Source of the DNA: Phytohabitans sp052068095
GTDB taxonomy: Bacteria > Actinomycetota > Actinomycetes > Mycobacteriales > Micromonosporaceae
Length of the DNA stretch: 64,000 nt
NCBI RefSeq assembly: GCF_052068095.1
Contig: NZ_JBQHDG010000021.1
Coordinates: forward strand, 1-64,000
Direction: 5' to 3'
Shown here: in pieces, positions 33,281 through 41,599 of the stretch
Layout: the number at the start of each line of letters is the position of its first letter
Position numbering within the stretch: the stretch's first letter is position 1
Position numbers and translations under genes: made by a program
The notes under the pieces: model-generated
Database searches by the model: none
What the model was told of the DNA's origin: nothing
Seen by the model: only the letters and a program-made list of their open reading frames with translations

Positions 33281-35044
33281 GTGGACGTCGACGCCGGCCA
33301 CGGCGCCGCACTCGGACGCGCCCTGCCGACACAGACATCCGACCTCCCCCTCACGACTCGGTTGCGTTCCTACCTGTCCTGGACCACGTCGTCCGACGAC
33401 GATCCGGTGACGCTGCTGACCAAGACCCACCGCAGCATCCACCCCTACGCGGACGCCAGCGTGCTCCGCCGTGGCTACGCGATCGCGGAAAACATGCACC
33501 GGGGCCAGTTCCGCAAGAGCGGCGAGCCCTACATCACCCACCCGCTGGCCGTGGCGCAGATCTGCGCCGAGCTGGGCATGGATACGACCACGCTGGTCGC
33601 CGCGCTGCTGCACGACACGGTCGAAGACACGACGTACACGTTGCAGGCGCTCGACGGCGACTTCGGTCCCGAGGTGGCCCACCTCGTCGACGGCGTCACC
33701 AAGTTCGACAAGTCGTTCTACGGCAAGGCCGCCGAGGCCGAGACCATCCGCAAGATGATCGTCGCGGCTGGCAAGGACGTGCGGGTCCTGATCATCAAGC
33801 TCGCCGACCGCGTGCACAACATGCGCACCCTCGACGCCCGCTCCCCCGCCTCCCGCGCTCGCATCGCCCGAGCCACGCAGGAGGTGCTGGTGCCGCTCTG
33901 CGACCGGCTCGGCATCCAGGCGCTCAAGCGCGAGCTCGACGACATCGTGCTGATGCACCTCCACCCGGAGGAGTTCGAGCGGATCGACGACCACGTGCGC
34001 AATCGCCCCGACTGGGCGGGCTACCTGGACACCGTCGTCGCCTCCGCCCGGCTGGCGCTCAAGCGGGGCAAGGTCACCGCTCTGGTCGCCCCCCGCCCCC
34101 GGCACTACTACTCGATCTGGAAAGACACCGTCGCCGGCGACCACCGCCTACCGTTCGACCTGCCCCGCATCGTGGTCGTGGTCGACGGCCCGGAGGGTGA
34201 CTGTTACGCCGCCCTCGGCGCGATCCACGGGCAGTGGCGGCCGGTGCCCGGCCGGTTCAAAGACTTCATCGCCTCGCCGAAAAACAACCTGTACCGCTCG
34301 CTGCACACGACGGTCATCGGGCCCGACGAGCGCACCGTCGAGGTGCTGATCCGCACGGAGGCGATGCACCGCGCCGCGGAGTACGGGGTAGCCGCCAACT
34401 ACCGCTACAAGCGCCCCGCCGACCACAACGAGTCGGTGCGGCTCGACGAGCTGTCCTGGCTGCGGCGGGTGCTCGACTGGGAGCAGGAGACCTCCGACGC
34501 GGCCCAGTTCCTCCAGTCGCTGCGGTGCGACCTGTCCGAGGCGCAGATCCTGGTCTTCGCCGAGGGGCGGCAGGTGCTGCTGCCGGCCGGCGCCACCCCG
34601 GTCGACCTCGCTTACGAGCTGGCCGCCGAGACCGGCGACCACTGCCTCGCCGCGAAGATCAACGGCCGCCTCGCCCCGCTCGCCTCCGAGCTGCACGACG
34701 GCGACGTGGTGGAGATCTTCACCGAGGCCGCGCACGGGCCGCAGCGCGAGTGGCTCGACTTCGTCAAGTCGCCACACGCGCAGATGCAGATCAACAGGTG
34801 GTTCGCCGACCACCAGGAGCCCGGCATCAGCATCGCCGACAAGGTGCGCCTGGGCCGGGCGACGATCGGCCTGGCGCTGCGCAAGCACAATCGGGGCCTG
34901 GCCAGCGAGGTGCCGCTGCGCACGCTCGCCGACGACCTCGGCTACCCCGACCTGGAGACCATGCTCGTCGCGGTGGTCGACCGCACGATCGCCCCTGACG
35001 AGGTCGTCGACCAGCTGATCGCCCTTGTCGACCGGCGCGAGTAG
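33281..35044 (+). CDS. RelA/SpoT homologue, short form without ACT domain
   Basis: This 587-residue protein has a (p)ppGpp hydrolase HD domain (about 60-200; HD pair near 111 in LLHDTVEDT), a RelA/SpoT synthetase domain (about 250-390) and a TGS domain (about 430-495, ILVFAEGRQVLLPAGATPVD). Full-length Rel proteins are about 750-800 residues and end in an ACT domain, missing here. The synthetase keeps RFKD and YRSLHTTV, but the substrate-loop RPRHYYSIWKDT differs from the usual RPKHxYSIxxK. It may be mainly a hydrolase or a second alarmone enzyme. GTG 33281 has GGGAGG upstream. Confidence 0.88.
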   Translation: MDVDAGHGAALGRALPTQTSDLPLTTRLRSYLSWTTSSDDDPVTLLTKTHRSIHPYADASVLRRGYAIAENMHRGQFRKSGEPYITHPLAVAQICAELGMDTTTLVAALLHDTVEDTTYTLQALDGDFGPEVAHLVDGVTKFDKSFYGKAAEAETIRKMIVAAGKDVRVLIIKLADRVHNMRTLDARSPASRARIARATQEVLVPLCDRLGIQALKRELDDIVLMHLHPEEFERIDDHVRNRPDWAGYLDTVVASARLALKRGKVTALVAPRPRHYYSIWKDTVAGDHRLPFDLPRIVVVVDGPEGDCYAALGAIHGQWRPVPGRFKDFIASPKNNLYRSLHTTVIGPDERTVEVLIRTEAMHRAAEYGVAANYRYKRPADHNESVRLDELSWLRRVLDWEQETSDAAQFLQSLRCDLSEAQILVFAEGRQVLLPAGATPVDLAYELAAETGDHCLAAKINGRLAPLASELHDGDVVEIFTEAAHGPQREWLDFVKSPHAQMQINRWFADHQEPGISIADKVRLGRATIGLALRKHNRGLASEVPLRTLADDLGYPDLETMLVAVVDRTIAPDEVVDQLIALVDRRE

Positions 35045-35070
35045 ACAGTAGTTCCGGGCCGCGCTTCGCG

Positions 35071-35100
35071 AGGGCGGCTCGCGCGCCTCGAAGCCGCCCT
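35071..35100 (+). terminator. Hairpin terminator after the RelA/SpoT homologue
   Basis: AGGGCGGCT (35071-35079) and AGCCGCCCT (35092-35100) form a perfect 9-bp stem, 26 bp beyond the stop. There is no T-tract. Confidence 0.65.
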
Positions 35101-35187
35101 GTAGACCTCGGTCGCTGTGGTCGCTTCGCTCCCGATGCTTGGTGAGGCCTGCGAGCGGCGGCGCGCTCGCGCGGCTAGCCTGGGCCC

Positions 35188-35709
35188 GTGAAATCTCTAC
35201 GCGCCACGACCTACGGAGTCTTCTACCGGCTGCCCATCAGCGTGCGCCGGTGGATCGTGCGGCGCGTCGTCCCCAAGTACATCGTGGGTGCGGTCACCCT
35301 GGTCCGCGACTCGGAGGCGGGCGGCGAGCGGCTGCTGCTGCTCCGCCAGCCGCCCGGCCGCGGCTGGAGCCTGCCGGCCGGCCTGCTCCAGCGACGCGAG
35401 GCACCGATCGTGGGCGCCGCCCGCGAGCTGGCCGAAGAGTCCGGCATCAGCCTGCGCCCGGAAGACCTCCGCCCGGCCGTGCCCAACGCGGTCGTACACG
35501 CCCGGGGCTGGGTAGACGTCGTCTTCGAGGCGTCCGTGCCGGCGTCCACCACGACGCTCACCGTCGACGGCGCCGAGGTCTACGAGGCCGCCTGGCACCG
35601 CCTCGACGACCTGCCCAAGCTGACCCGGGCGACGGCCAAGCTGCTCGCCTACTACGGCATCGGCCCACTCGCCGACCAGCCCGGCCCCTGGGCGTCCGTC
35701 AAGCCATGA
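35188..35709 (+). CDS. Nudix hydrolase
   Basis: This 173-residue enzyme cleaves a nucleoside diphosphate linked to another group. The Nudix box is complete: GLLQRREAPIVG followed by AARELAEESGI fits Gx5Ex7REUxEExGU at about 68-90. It is basic at the N-terminus (SVRRWIVRRVVPKYIVG). GTG 35188 is the start. Its TGA overlaps the ATG of the nucleotidyltransferase gene, so both are translated together, suggesting linked work on nucleotide sugars. The substrate is not known. Confidence 0.9.
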   Translation: MKSLRATTYGVFYRLPISVRRWIVRRVVPKYIVGAVTLVRDSEAGGERLLLLRQPPGRGWSLPAGLLQRREAPIVGAARELAEESGISLRPEDLRPAVPNAVVHARGWVDVVFEASVPASTTTLTVDGAEVYEAAWHRLDDLPKLTRATAKLLAYYGIGPLADQPGPWASVKP

Positions 35710-36542
35710 GCGACGTCTGTGCGGTGATCCTCGCCGCCGGTGAGGGCCGCCGGCTGCGCCCGCTCACCGCACACGTGCCCAAGGCGCTCTGCCCGGTCGG
35801 CAACGTGCCGCTTCTCGACCACGCGCTCGCCCGCGTCGCCCGGCTCGGCTTCGCCGGCCCGGCGACCGTCGCGGTCAATGCCAGCTACCTAGGTGACCAG
35901 GTGGTCGCCCATGTCGGAGGGCGGGCGCACGTCTCATCCGAAGATCACCCACTTGGTACCAGCGGCGGGGTGGGCAATCTCCGGACCTGGATCGACGGCC
36001 GGGGCGTCCTGGTGGGCAACGCCGACGCCTACCTCGCCGGCCCGGGGGCGGATCCGGCGGCGCTGCTCGACGGGTGGGATGGCGAGACCGTGCGCCTGTT
36101 CGGCCAGCCGGCGCCGGACGAGCCGTACGGCTTCTCCGGTCACCGCTTCGCCGGCTTCTCGCTGCTGCCCTGGCGCTACGTGCGCGACCTCCCGCCCGAG
36201 CCCGCCGAGCTGGTGCGCACCGTGTGGCGGCCGGCCGAGGCCGAGGGCGCGCTCGAAGTGGTGCCGTTCGCCGCCACCTACCTCGACACCGGCACGCCCC
36301 GCGACTACCTGGCGGCAAACCTCCACGCCGCCGGAGGCGCCAGCCTCGTCGCACCGGACGCCCGGGTCACCGGCGTGGTCGAGCACGCGGTGGTCGGTGC
36401 CGGCGCGGTCGTCGAAGGCCGACTGACCAGGGCCGTCGTGTGGCCCGGCGGGCGGGTCGCGCCCGGCGAGCACCTGGTCGACGCGATCCGGGTGGGGACA
36501 GACCTGACAGTTCGCGCGGAGGTTCACCCGATCGTCACCTGA
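35706..36542 (+). CDS. Sugar-phosphate nucleotidyltransferase-like protein
   Basis: This 278-residue protein opens with AVILAAGEGRRLRPLT and VPKALCPVGNVPLLDHAL, the nucleotide-binding signature of GlmU/ManC/RfbA-type enzymes that make NDP-sugars. The metal-binding Asp is in LVGNADAYLA. The C-terminal about 70 residues form a short left-handed beta-helix (VVEHAVVGAGAVVEGRLTRA). The sugar and nucleotide are not clear; mannose-1-phosphate guanylyltransferase is one possibility. The ATG overlaps the Nudix stop as ATGA. Confidence 0.85.
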   Translation: MSDVCAVILAAGEGRRLRPLTAHVPKALCPVGNVPLLDHALARVARLGFAGPATVAVNASYLGDQVVAHVGGRAHVSSEDHPLGTSGGVGNLRTWIDGRGVLVGNADAYLAGPGADPAALLDGWDGETVRLFGQPAPDEPYGFSGHRFAGFSLLPWRYVRDLPPEPAELVRTVWRPAEAEGALEVVPFAATYLDTGTPRDYLAANLHAAGGASLVAPDARVTGVVEHAVVGAGAVVEGRLTRAVVWPGGRVAPGEHLVDAIRVGTDLTVRAEVHPIVT

Positions 36543-36581
36543 CCGTCCACCCCGGTTCTCCGTGGTGGTCATGACGGATTC

Positions 36582-37703
36582 ATGGACTTCATAGTCGTGG
36601 TGGTGATCATCACCGCCCTAGCCTTCGATTTCACGAACGGCTTCCACGACACGGCGAACGCGATGGCCACCTCCATCGCGACCGGCGCGCTCCGGCCGCG
36701 GGTGGCGGTGGCCCTCTCCGCCGTGCTCAACCTCGTCGGCGCGTTCATCTCGGTGGAGGTCGCGCGGACCATCTCCGGCGGCATCGTCGACGAGACCGCG
36801 ATCTCTCCCGCGGTCATCTTCGGCGGTCTCGTCGGCGCCATCCTCTGGAACCTCGTCACCTGGCTCTTCGGACTCCCCTCCAGCTCGTCGCACGCGCTGA
36901 TCGGCGGGCTGATCGGGGCCACCTGGATCGCGGCCGGCGGGAGCGCGGTGCAGTTCGGCAAGATCGTGGAGAAGGTGCTGATCCCGGCCGTGGCCGCCCC
37001 GCTGATCGCGGTGCTCGTCGCCACCGTCGGCACCTACCTGGTCTACCGGATCACGCGGCGGGCGTCGGAGCGCGGCGTGCGGTCCGGCTTCCGGCACGGG
37101 CAGATCATCTCCGCGTCGCTCGTCTCGCTCGCCCACGGCACCAACGACGCGCAGAAGACCATGGGCCTGATCACGCTCACGCTGATCACGGCCGGGTCGC
37201 TGCAAGCGGAGGCCGACCCGCCGCTGTGGGTCATCGTCTCCGCCGGGTTGGCGATCGCCGCGGGCACGTACCTCGGCGGGTGGCGGATCATCCGCACGGT
37301 CGGACACCGGATCACGGACATCGCGCCGCAGCAGGGCTTCGCGGCCGAGACGAGCGCCGCCGCCGTGATCCTCACCTCCTCACACCTGGGGTACCCGCTG
37401 TCCACCACCCACGTCGCGTCCGGCGCGGTGGTCGGCGCGGGCCTGGGCAAGCGGCTGGCCGAGGTGCGGTGGGGCGTGGCCGGGCGGATGGCGGTGGCCT
37501 GGCTGGTGACGCTGCCGGCGGCGGGCGCGGTCGGTGCCGTCGCCGGCCGGGTGGCCGACCTGGGCACCCCGGGTGTCATCGCCGTCGCGGTCGTGGGCAG
37601 CGCTCTCGCGTTGGGGATCTACCTCGTCTCCCGCCGCGACGCGGTGGGCGCACACAACGTCAACGACCGCGAGCCGGGCGCCATGACGCCGGTCGCCGGC
37701 TGA
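36582..37703 (+). CDS. pitA: Inorganic phosphate transporter, PiT family
   Basis: This 373-residue membrane protein imports phosphate coupled to protons or metal ions. The family signature is NGFHDTANAMATSIATGAL near 19-37, with a second, inverted copy as AHGTNDAQKTMGLITL near 185. About ten hydrophobic segments are present. The ATG lacks a strong ribosome site. A small two-helix membrane protein follows 14 bp downstream and probably shares the transcript. Confidence 0.93.
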   Translation: MDFIVVVVIITALAFDFTNGFHDTANAMATSIATGALRPRVAVALSAVLNLVGAFISVEVARTISGGIVDETAISPAVIFGGLVGAILWNLVTWLFGLPSSSSHALIGGLIGATWIAAGGSAVQFGKIVEKVLIPAVAAPLIAVLVATVGTYLVYRITRRASERGVRSGFRHGQIISASLVSLAHGTNDAQKTMGLITLTLITAGSLQAEADPPLWVIVSAGLAIAAGTYLGGWRIIRTVGHRITDIAPQQGFAAETSAAAVILTSSHLGYPLSTTHVASGAVVGAGLGKRLAEVRWGVAGRMAVAWLVTLPAAGAVGAVAGRVADLGTPGVIAVAVVGSALALGIYLVSRRDAVGAHNVNDREPGAMTPVAG

Positions 37704-37717
37704 GAGGAGCATCCGCG

Positions 37718-37921
37718 ATGAATTTCCCCTGGTCCGAACTCGGGCAAGTCCTCGTCGTAGGCCTGCTCGCCGGGGCCGGCGTGGTGGCCCTCTTCGCGGC
37801 GGGCGTCCGCCTGCTGGCCGGCCCGGAGGGCGGGACAGCGCGGACCGTTCCCGCGTACGCCTGCTTCGCCCTGTGCGGTGCCGCCGTCCTCTACGGCCTC
37901 TATACGCTGCTGCCGCTCTGA
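37718..37921 (+). CDS. Small two-helix membrane protein next to the phosphate transporter
   Basis: This 67-residue protein has two hydrophobic segments (VLVVGLLAGAGVVALFAAGV and AYACFALCGAAVLYGLYTLL) and little else. GAGAGGAG lies 8 bases before the ATG. Its place right behind pitA suggests an accessory or stabilising subunit; I recall such small proteins next to PitA in actinobacteria, but no function is proven. The frame continues past its TGA as a long Ala/Glu/Pro-rich repeat (see 37922-38180). Confidence 0.75.
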   Translation: MNFPWSELGQVLVVGLLAGAGVVALFAAGVRLLAGPEGGTARTVPAYACFALCGAAVLYGLYTLLPL

Positions 37922-38180
37922 CCGCCGGCCGGCGCCGAGGCCGCAGCGGCGGCCGCCGCCAGACCCGAGGCCGGAGCCGGACCCGAAGCCGCCGCCGAAC
38001 CCGAAGCCGAGGCCGCCGCCGGACCCGAAGCCGGAGCCGGACCCGAAGCCGCCGCCGAACCCGAAGCCGCCGCCGAGGCCGGAGCCGTGGGCCGTGACGC
38101 CAGCCACCAGGCCACGGCCGCGGCGGCGGCCGCCGCGCTCAGCGCGAGGCCCCAGCCGAACCTTGTCAGGGCACCTTGAC
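37922..38180 (+). repeat. Tandem repeat tract, 60-bp period
   Basis: Bases 37971-38009 and 38031-38069 are the same (CCGGAGCCGGACCCGAAGCC and onward), giving an exact 60-bp period with partial copies on both sides. All units are built from CCGGAC, CCGAAG and CCGCCG hexamers. In the frame of the preceding small protein it reads as (A/G)-P-E-A repeats and stays open to a TGA at 38178-38180; on the minus strand it reads Gly-rich. No start codon and ribosome site fit well, so I list it as a repeat rather than a gene. Confidence 0.65.
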
Positions 38181-38211
38181 GTCAGGGAAACTTGACGCGA
38201 TAGTGGGTGGC

Positions 38212-38562
38212 ATGTCACCGGACGAGCTGGAGCGCCAGCACACCCTCCAGACCGCGGTCGCCCGCTACGACACCCTCCGCACCCGCGACGCCCTGGCCTC
38301 GCCAAACGAGGAGGGCGAGCCACCCGCGGCCCCGCCACTGTCCAAAGAGGAGGCGCTGGAGATGCTCGCGCTCGGCGAGCTGATCGCGCGCAAGGCGGGC
38401 TACGGCCGCCAGCTCGGCGTGCGTTCGGCCCGCGCGGCCGGCGCCTCGTGGGCGCAGGTCGGCGCCGCGCTCGGCACCACCAAGCAGTCGGCCTGGGAGG
38501 CACACACCCGGTGGCTCGACGCGCAAACCAAAGGCGAGCGGCACGATAGGGTAGGCGCGTGA
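38212..38562 (+). CDS. Small predicted DNA-binding protein
   Basis: This 116-residue protein has a C-terminal helix-turn-helix-like segment, GASWAQVGAALGTTKQSAWE (about 81-100), ahead of AHTRWLD. Similar helix pairs occur in many short actinobacterial proteins of unknown role. The N-terminus is helical (LERQHTLQTAVARYDTLRTR) with a proline-rich linker. The ATG at 38212 has a modest GGGTGG site; TTG 38176 is possible. Its TGA overlaps the GTG of the AsnC-like gene, so they form a coupled pair. Confidence 0.75.
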   Translation: MSPDELERQHTLQTAVARYDTLRTRDALASPNEEGEPPAAPPLSKEEALEMLALGELIARKAGYGRQLGVRSARAAGASWAQVGAALGTTKQSAWEAHTRWLDAQTKGERHDRVGA

Positions 38563-38846
38563 TCACCGCGATCGTCCTGATCGACTGCGCCACCGACTCG
38601 ATCCCCGAGGTGGCCGAGACGCTGGCCGCCCTGCCCAACGTCAGCGAGGTCTACTCGGTGGCCGGGCACGTCGACCTCATCGCGATCGTGCGCGTGCGGG
38701 AGTACGAGCAGATCGCCGAGGTGATCGCCGGGTCCATCAACAAGACGCCCGGCGTGATCGACACCGAGACCCACATCGCGTTCCGCGCCTACTCCCAGCA
38801 CGACCTGGAGGGCGCGTTCGCGATCGGCCTCGACGATGCCGACTGA
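38559..38846 (+). CDS. Stand-alone Lrp/AsnC ligand-binding domain protein
   Basis: This 95-residue protein is just the effector-binding (RAM) domain of Lrp/AsnC regulators, with no DNA-binding helix. It shows the alpha-beta pattern VLIDCATDSIPEVAETLAAL, YSVAGHVDLIAIVRV and GVIDTETHIAF. Such proteins form rings that bind amino acids and may modulate other regulators. Short AsnC-like genes near trpD are common in actinobacteria. It overlaps the hydrolase gene downstream by 11 bp and the small DNA-binding protein upstream by 4 bp. Confidence 0.88.
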   Translation: MITAIVLIDCATDSIPEVAETLAALPNVSEVYSVAGHVDLIAIVRVREYEQIAEVIAGSINKTPGVIDTETHIAFRAYSQHDLEGAFAIGLDDAD

Positions 38847-39678
38847 GGAGTACGTCCAGGAGCACCTCGACCGGGGCACCGACCGCCTCGGGCTCCAGGT
38901 CTACCCGGAGCCCGACGGCGTAGCGGACGCCCCGGTGGTGGTCGTCTGGCCGGCGATGGGCGTGCGCGCCCGCTACTACCGCCCGCTGGCCGCGTCGCTC
39001 CGGCAGGCCGGCCTGGCCCCCGTCGTGATCGACCTCCGCGGCACCGGCGCCAGCACCCCGGCGCCGAGCCGCTCCTCCCGATACGGGTACGCCGACCTGG
39101 CCGCCGACATCGGCGCGGTGCAGGAGGCGCTCAAGCCGAGGCTCGACGGCCGGCGCCGCCTGGTGCTCGGCCACTCGCTGGGCGGGCAGGCCGCGCTGCT
39201 GCACGAGGCCCTGCGGCCCGGCGACTCCACTGTGGACGGCGTCGTGCTGGTGGCGGTCGGCCTCCCGTACTGGCGCACGTACCCCCGCCGCCGCCTCGGC
39301 GTGCTGGCGATGACCCAGTCGATCGGCGCGACGAGCGCGGTCATGCGCGTGTGGCCCGGCTGGAGCTTCGGTGGCCGGCAGGCGAGCGGCGTGATGCGCG
39401 ACTGGGCACACACCGCCCGCACCGGCCGCTTTCCACACCTCGACGGGGTCGACGTGGAGGCCGCGCTGCGCGAGGTGCGCACGCCGGTGCTGGCGATCAG
39501 CATCGACCACGACCAGTACACGCCGCACGAGACCCTCGACCACCTGTGCGCCAAGCTGGAGTCGGCCCCGCTGGTCCGCGAGCGGCACACCATCCCCGGC
39601 GCCGACCACTTCACCTGGGTACGCGACGCCGACGGCATCGCCGCCCGAGTCGCCGAGTGGTCCACCACCCTCCCCTGA
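38836..39678 (+). CDS. Alpha/beta-hydrolase
   Basis: This 280-residue protein has a complete catalytic set: nucleophile Ser in GHSLGG near 118, an acid loop in ISIDHDQYTP and His in PGADHFTWV. The oxyanion region is VVVWPAMGVRARYYRPLA. It resembles serine esterases/acyltransferases; the substrate is unknown. The start overlaps the AsnC-like gene by 11 bp. It is the last gene of this rightward run and faces trpD across a repeat-containing gap. Confidence 0.88.
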   Translation: MPTEEYVQEHLDRGTDRLGLQVYPEPDGVADAPVVVVWPAMGVRARYYRPLAASLRQAGLAPVVIDLRGTGASTPAPSRSSRYGYADLAADIGAVQEALKPRLDGRRRLVLGHSLGGQAALLHEALRPGDSTVDGVVLVAVGLPYWRTYPRRRLGVLAMTQSIGATSAVMRVWPGWSFGGRQASGVMRDWAHTARTGRFPHLDGVDVEAALREVRTPVLAISIDHDQYTPHETLDHLCAKLESAPLVRERHTIPGADHFTWVRDADGIAARVAEWSTTLP

Positions 39679-39701
39679 CCACCCCGCATCTGCGTCCAAG
39701 G

Positions 39702-39746
39702 TGGCTTGCGTCCGTCGCGGTCCAGACCGCTGCGCGGGGTCCCCGG
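39702..39746 (+). repeat. Repeat-family end fragment (copy E)
   Basis: GTCCGTCGCGGTCCAGACCG followed by CTGCGCGGGGTCCCCGGG is the reverse complement of the right end of copy A (about 1079-1123). Together with module M at 39926-39990 it looks like a shortened, inverted version of copy A. The rest of the 368-bp gap between the hydrolase and trpD shows no gene. Confidence 0.6.
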
Positions 39747-39925
39747 GATGGGGGCTCGCACCGACGGCGGTCGACGTTTGTCCACCTAGAAATCCCAACC
39801 CCGGGGCTGGTTACGCCGCGTCAGGATGGCTGAGGTAGGGACCGCGGAGACCCTCGCGGGGCTTGTCTCGCGGAGCCGGCAGCGGACGGCCGGGGATTTC
39901 GGCTCGCCCCGCGAGCCGCCGCCGG

Positions 39926-39990
39926 GAGCGGTGCCCGCGGGAGCATACGGTCCGCCGCTGGCGCGGACGTGGGAAAATCCGCCCTCGAAG
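39926..39990 (+). repeat. Interspersed module M, copy 2
   Basis: This closely matches the minus strand of 592-656: GCCCGCGGGAGCATACGGTC, then CCGCTG, GGAC and GGGAAAA.ATCCGCC. It is intergenic, upstream of the trpD terminator. Confidence 0.65.
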
Positions 39991-40011
39991 AAACGCCCCG
40001 ACGGGCAGCGA

Positions 40012-40052
40012 CCCTGACCCCGAGAGGCCTCTCGAGCGACGCGGAGTCAGGG
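40012..40052 (-). terminator. Terminator enclosing the trpD stop codon
   Basis: CCCTGAC (40012-40018) pairs with GTCAGGG (40046-40052), which contains the trpD TGA (40047-40049). Inside lies the perfect palindrome CGAGAGGCCTCTCG (40021-40034). The result is a nested hairpin at the 3' end of trpD. Confidence 0.6.
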
Positions 40053-41105
40053 CGCGACCGCGGCGGCCTTGGCTACCTCGATCCAGCGGTCGAGGGTCTT
40101 GGCGGCGGCGCCGGTGTCGATGCTCTCGGCCGCACGGGACAGGGCGTCGCGCATGGCCTCCAGCGGGTCGCCGGGCAGGCCGGCGTGGGCGGCCAGGGCG
40201 GCGGCGGCGTTGACCAGCACCGCGTCGCGCACCGGGCCCGGCTCGCCGGCCAGGAGGCGGCGGGTGACGTCGGCGTTGAAGCTCGCGTCGCCGCCGCGCA
40301 GGTCGCCCGGGGCCGACCGCGGAATGCCCAGGTCGGCCGCGTCGAGCACAAGCTCGGTGACCGTGCCGGCGCGCACCGCCCACACGCGGGTCGGTGCGGC
40401 CGTGCTGAACTCGTCGAGACCGTCTTCGCCGCGCATGACCAGCACCGAGTCGCCACGCCGGGCGAAGACCTCGGCCATCACCGGTGCCATGCGGGTGTCG
40501 AAGCAGCCCACGGCGCCGGCGCGCGGGCGGGCCGGGTTGGTGAGCGGGCCGAGGAAGTTGAAGACCGTGGGCACGCCGAGCTCGCGCCGCGGCACCGAGG
40601 TGTGGCGCATGCCGGGGTGGAAGCGGGCGGCGAAGCAGAAGCCGATGCCGGCCTCGGTGAGGCAGTGCGCCACCTGCTCGGGGCCCAGGTCGAGCGGGAT
40701 GCCGAGGAACTCCAGCAGGTCGGCCGCGCCGCACGCCGAGGAGGCGGCGCGGTTGCCGTGCTTGACCACGCGCACGCCCGCGCCGGCGACCACCATCGCG
40801 GTCATCGTCGAGATGTTCACCGTGTGTGCGCGGTCGCCGCCGGTGCCGACCACGTCGACGGAGTTGGCACGTACCTCGTCGGGGAGGTGGACCAGCGCGG
40901 CGTTGGCCAGCATGGTCTCCACCAGGCCGCCGAGCTCGGCCGGGGTCTCGCCCTTGGCGCGCAGCGCCATGGCGAAGCCGGCGATCTGCGCCGGCGTCGC
41001 CGTACCACTCATGATCTCGCCCATCGCCCAGGCCGTGTCCGCGGTGGACAGCTCCTCGGCGCGCAGCAGCGCGGCGATCAGGTTGGGCCAGGTCCGCTCG
41101 CCCAC
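40047..41105 (-). CDS. trpD: Anthranilate phosphoribosyltransferase
   Basis: This 352-residue enzyme joins anthranilate to PRPP in tryptophan synthesis. The PRPP site is VGTGGDRAHTVNIST near 90-104, and the second core motif is KHGNRAASSACGAADLLEFLG. The length is normal. GTG 41105 follows GGAGG at 5-base spacing. No other trp gene is adjacent, so this is the split arrangement usual for actinobacteria near ctaE (Rv2192c in mycobacteria). It lies downstream of a small receiver-like gene on the same strand. Confidence 0.95.
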   Translation of the reverse strand: MGERTWPNLIAALLRAEELSTADTAWAMGEIMSGTATPAQIAGFAMALRAKGETPAELGGLVETMLANAALVHLPDEVRANSVDVVGTGGDRAHTVNISTMTAMVVAGAGVRVVKHGNRAASSACGAADLLEFLGIPLDLGPEQVAHCLTEAGIGFCFAARFHPGMRHTSVPRRELGVPTVFNFLGPLTNPARPRAGAVGCFDTRMAPVMAEVFARRGDSVLVMRGEDGLDEFSTAAPTRVWAVRAGTVTELVLDAADLGIPRSAPGDLRGGDASFNADVTRRLLAGEPGPVRDAVLVNAAAALAAHAGLPGDPLEAMRDALSRAAESIDTGAAAKTLDRWIEVAKAAAVAP

Positions 41106-41160
41106 GGTGGCCTCCAGGTCGTGAGATCCTCGCCCGCCTCCAGGCGAGGTGCAGCGAACG

Positions 41161-41556
41161 TCAGGCCGCGGCGTGCGAACGCAGCAGCCCGGCGACGGTC
41201 TGCCCGGTGGTGACCGGGTCCAGCGGGTGCAGCAGCGTCCCGTCCACCTGCGCGTACGCCGCGAGCCAGCGGTCGGCTGCCCGGGCGATCACGACGCAGG
41301 TCGGCGGCGCGTCGGTGCGATCGTCTTTGATCTGGCGGGCGATGCCGATGCCGCCGCCGGGGGTCGCCTCGCCGTCGAGCACCATCAGGTCGATCTCGTA
41401 GTCGTCGACCAGGCGAACGCACTCCGCGTACTCACTGGCCTCGACGAACTCCACCGTCAGGTCGGCCGCCGGCCGCGGCCCGATCGCGAGCCGCATGCGG
41501 TCGCGCACCTGCGGGTCGTCGCTGTAGAGCAGGACGGTGTACGTACGGTCGGTCAT
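41161..41556 (-). CDS. Stand-alone receiver-like protein
   Basis: This 131-residue protein resembles a response-regulator receiver domain without output domain: VLLYSDDPQVRDRMRLAIG at the start and DLMVLDGEATPGGGIG in the middle, where the Asp is the possible phosphorylation site. A C-terminal helix follows. ATG 41556 has GGGGAG upstream. It is in line with ctaG before it and trpD after it (55 bp away). No cognate kinase is nearby. Confidence 0.8.
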   Translation of the reverse strand: MTDRTYTVLLYSDDPQVRDRMRLAIGPRPAADLTVEFVEASEYAECVRLVDDYEIDLMVLDGEATPGGGIGIARQIKDDRTDAPPTCVVIARAADRWLAAYAQVDGTLLHPLDPVTTGQTVAGLLRSHAAA

Positions 41557-41599
41557 CGCGCTCCCCACCTCTTAGCTGCGGGCTGATCGTACCCGCCCG

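Noticed and set aside
35100..35160. A possible further copy of the repeat end (GTGGTCGCTTCGCTCCC)
   Set aside because: The likeness is short and partial, with no hairpin tip and no inverted partner; chance similarity in GC-rich DNA is likely.
37961..38090. Tandem repeats that might be a CRISPR array
   Set aside because: The 60-bp units are contiguous with no unique spacers, and no cas gene is present.
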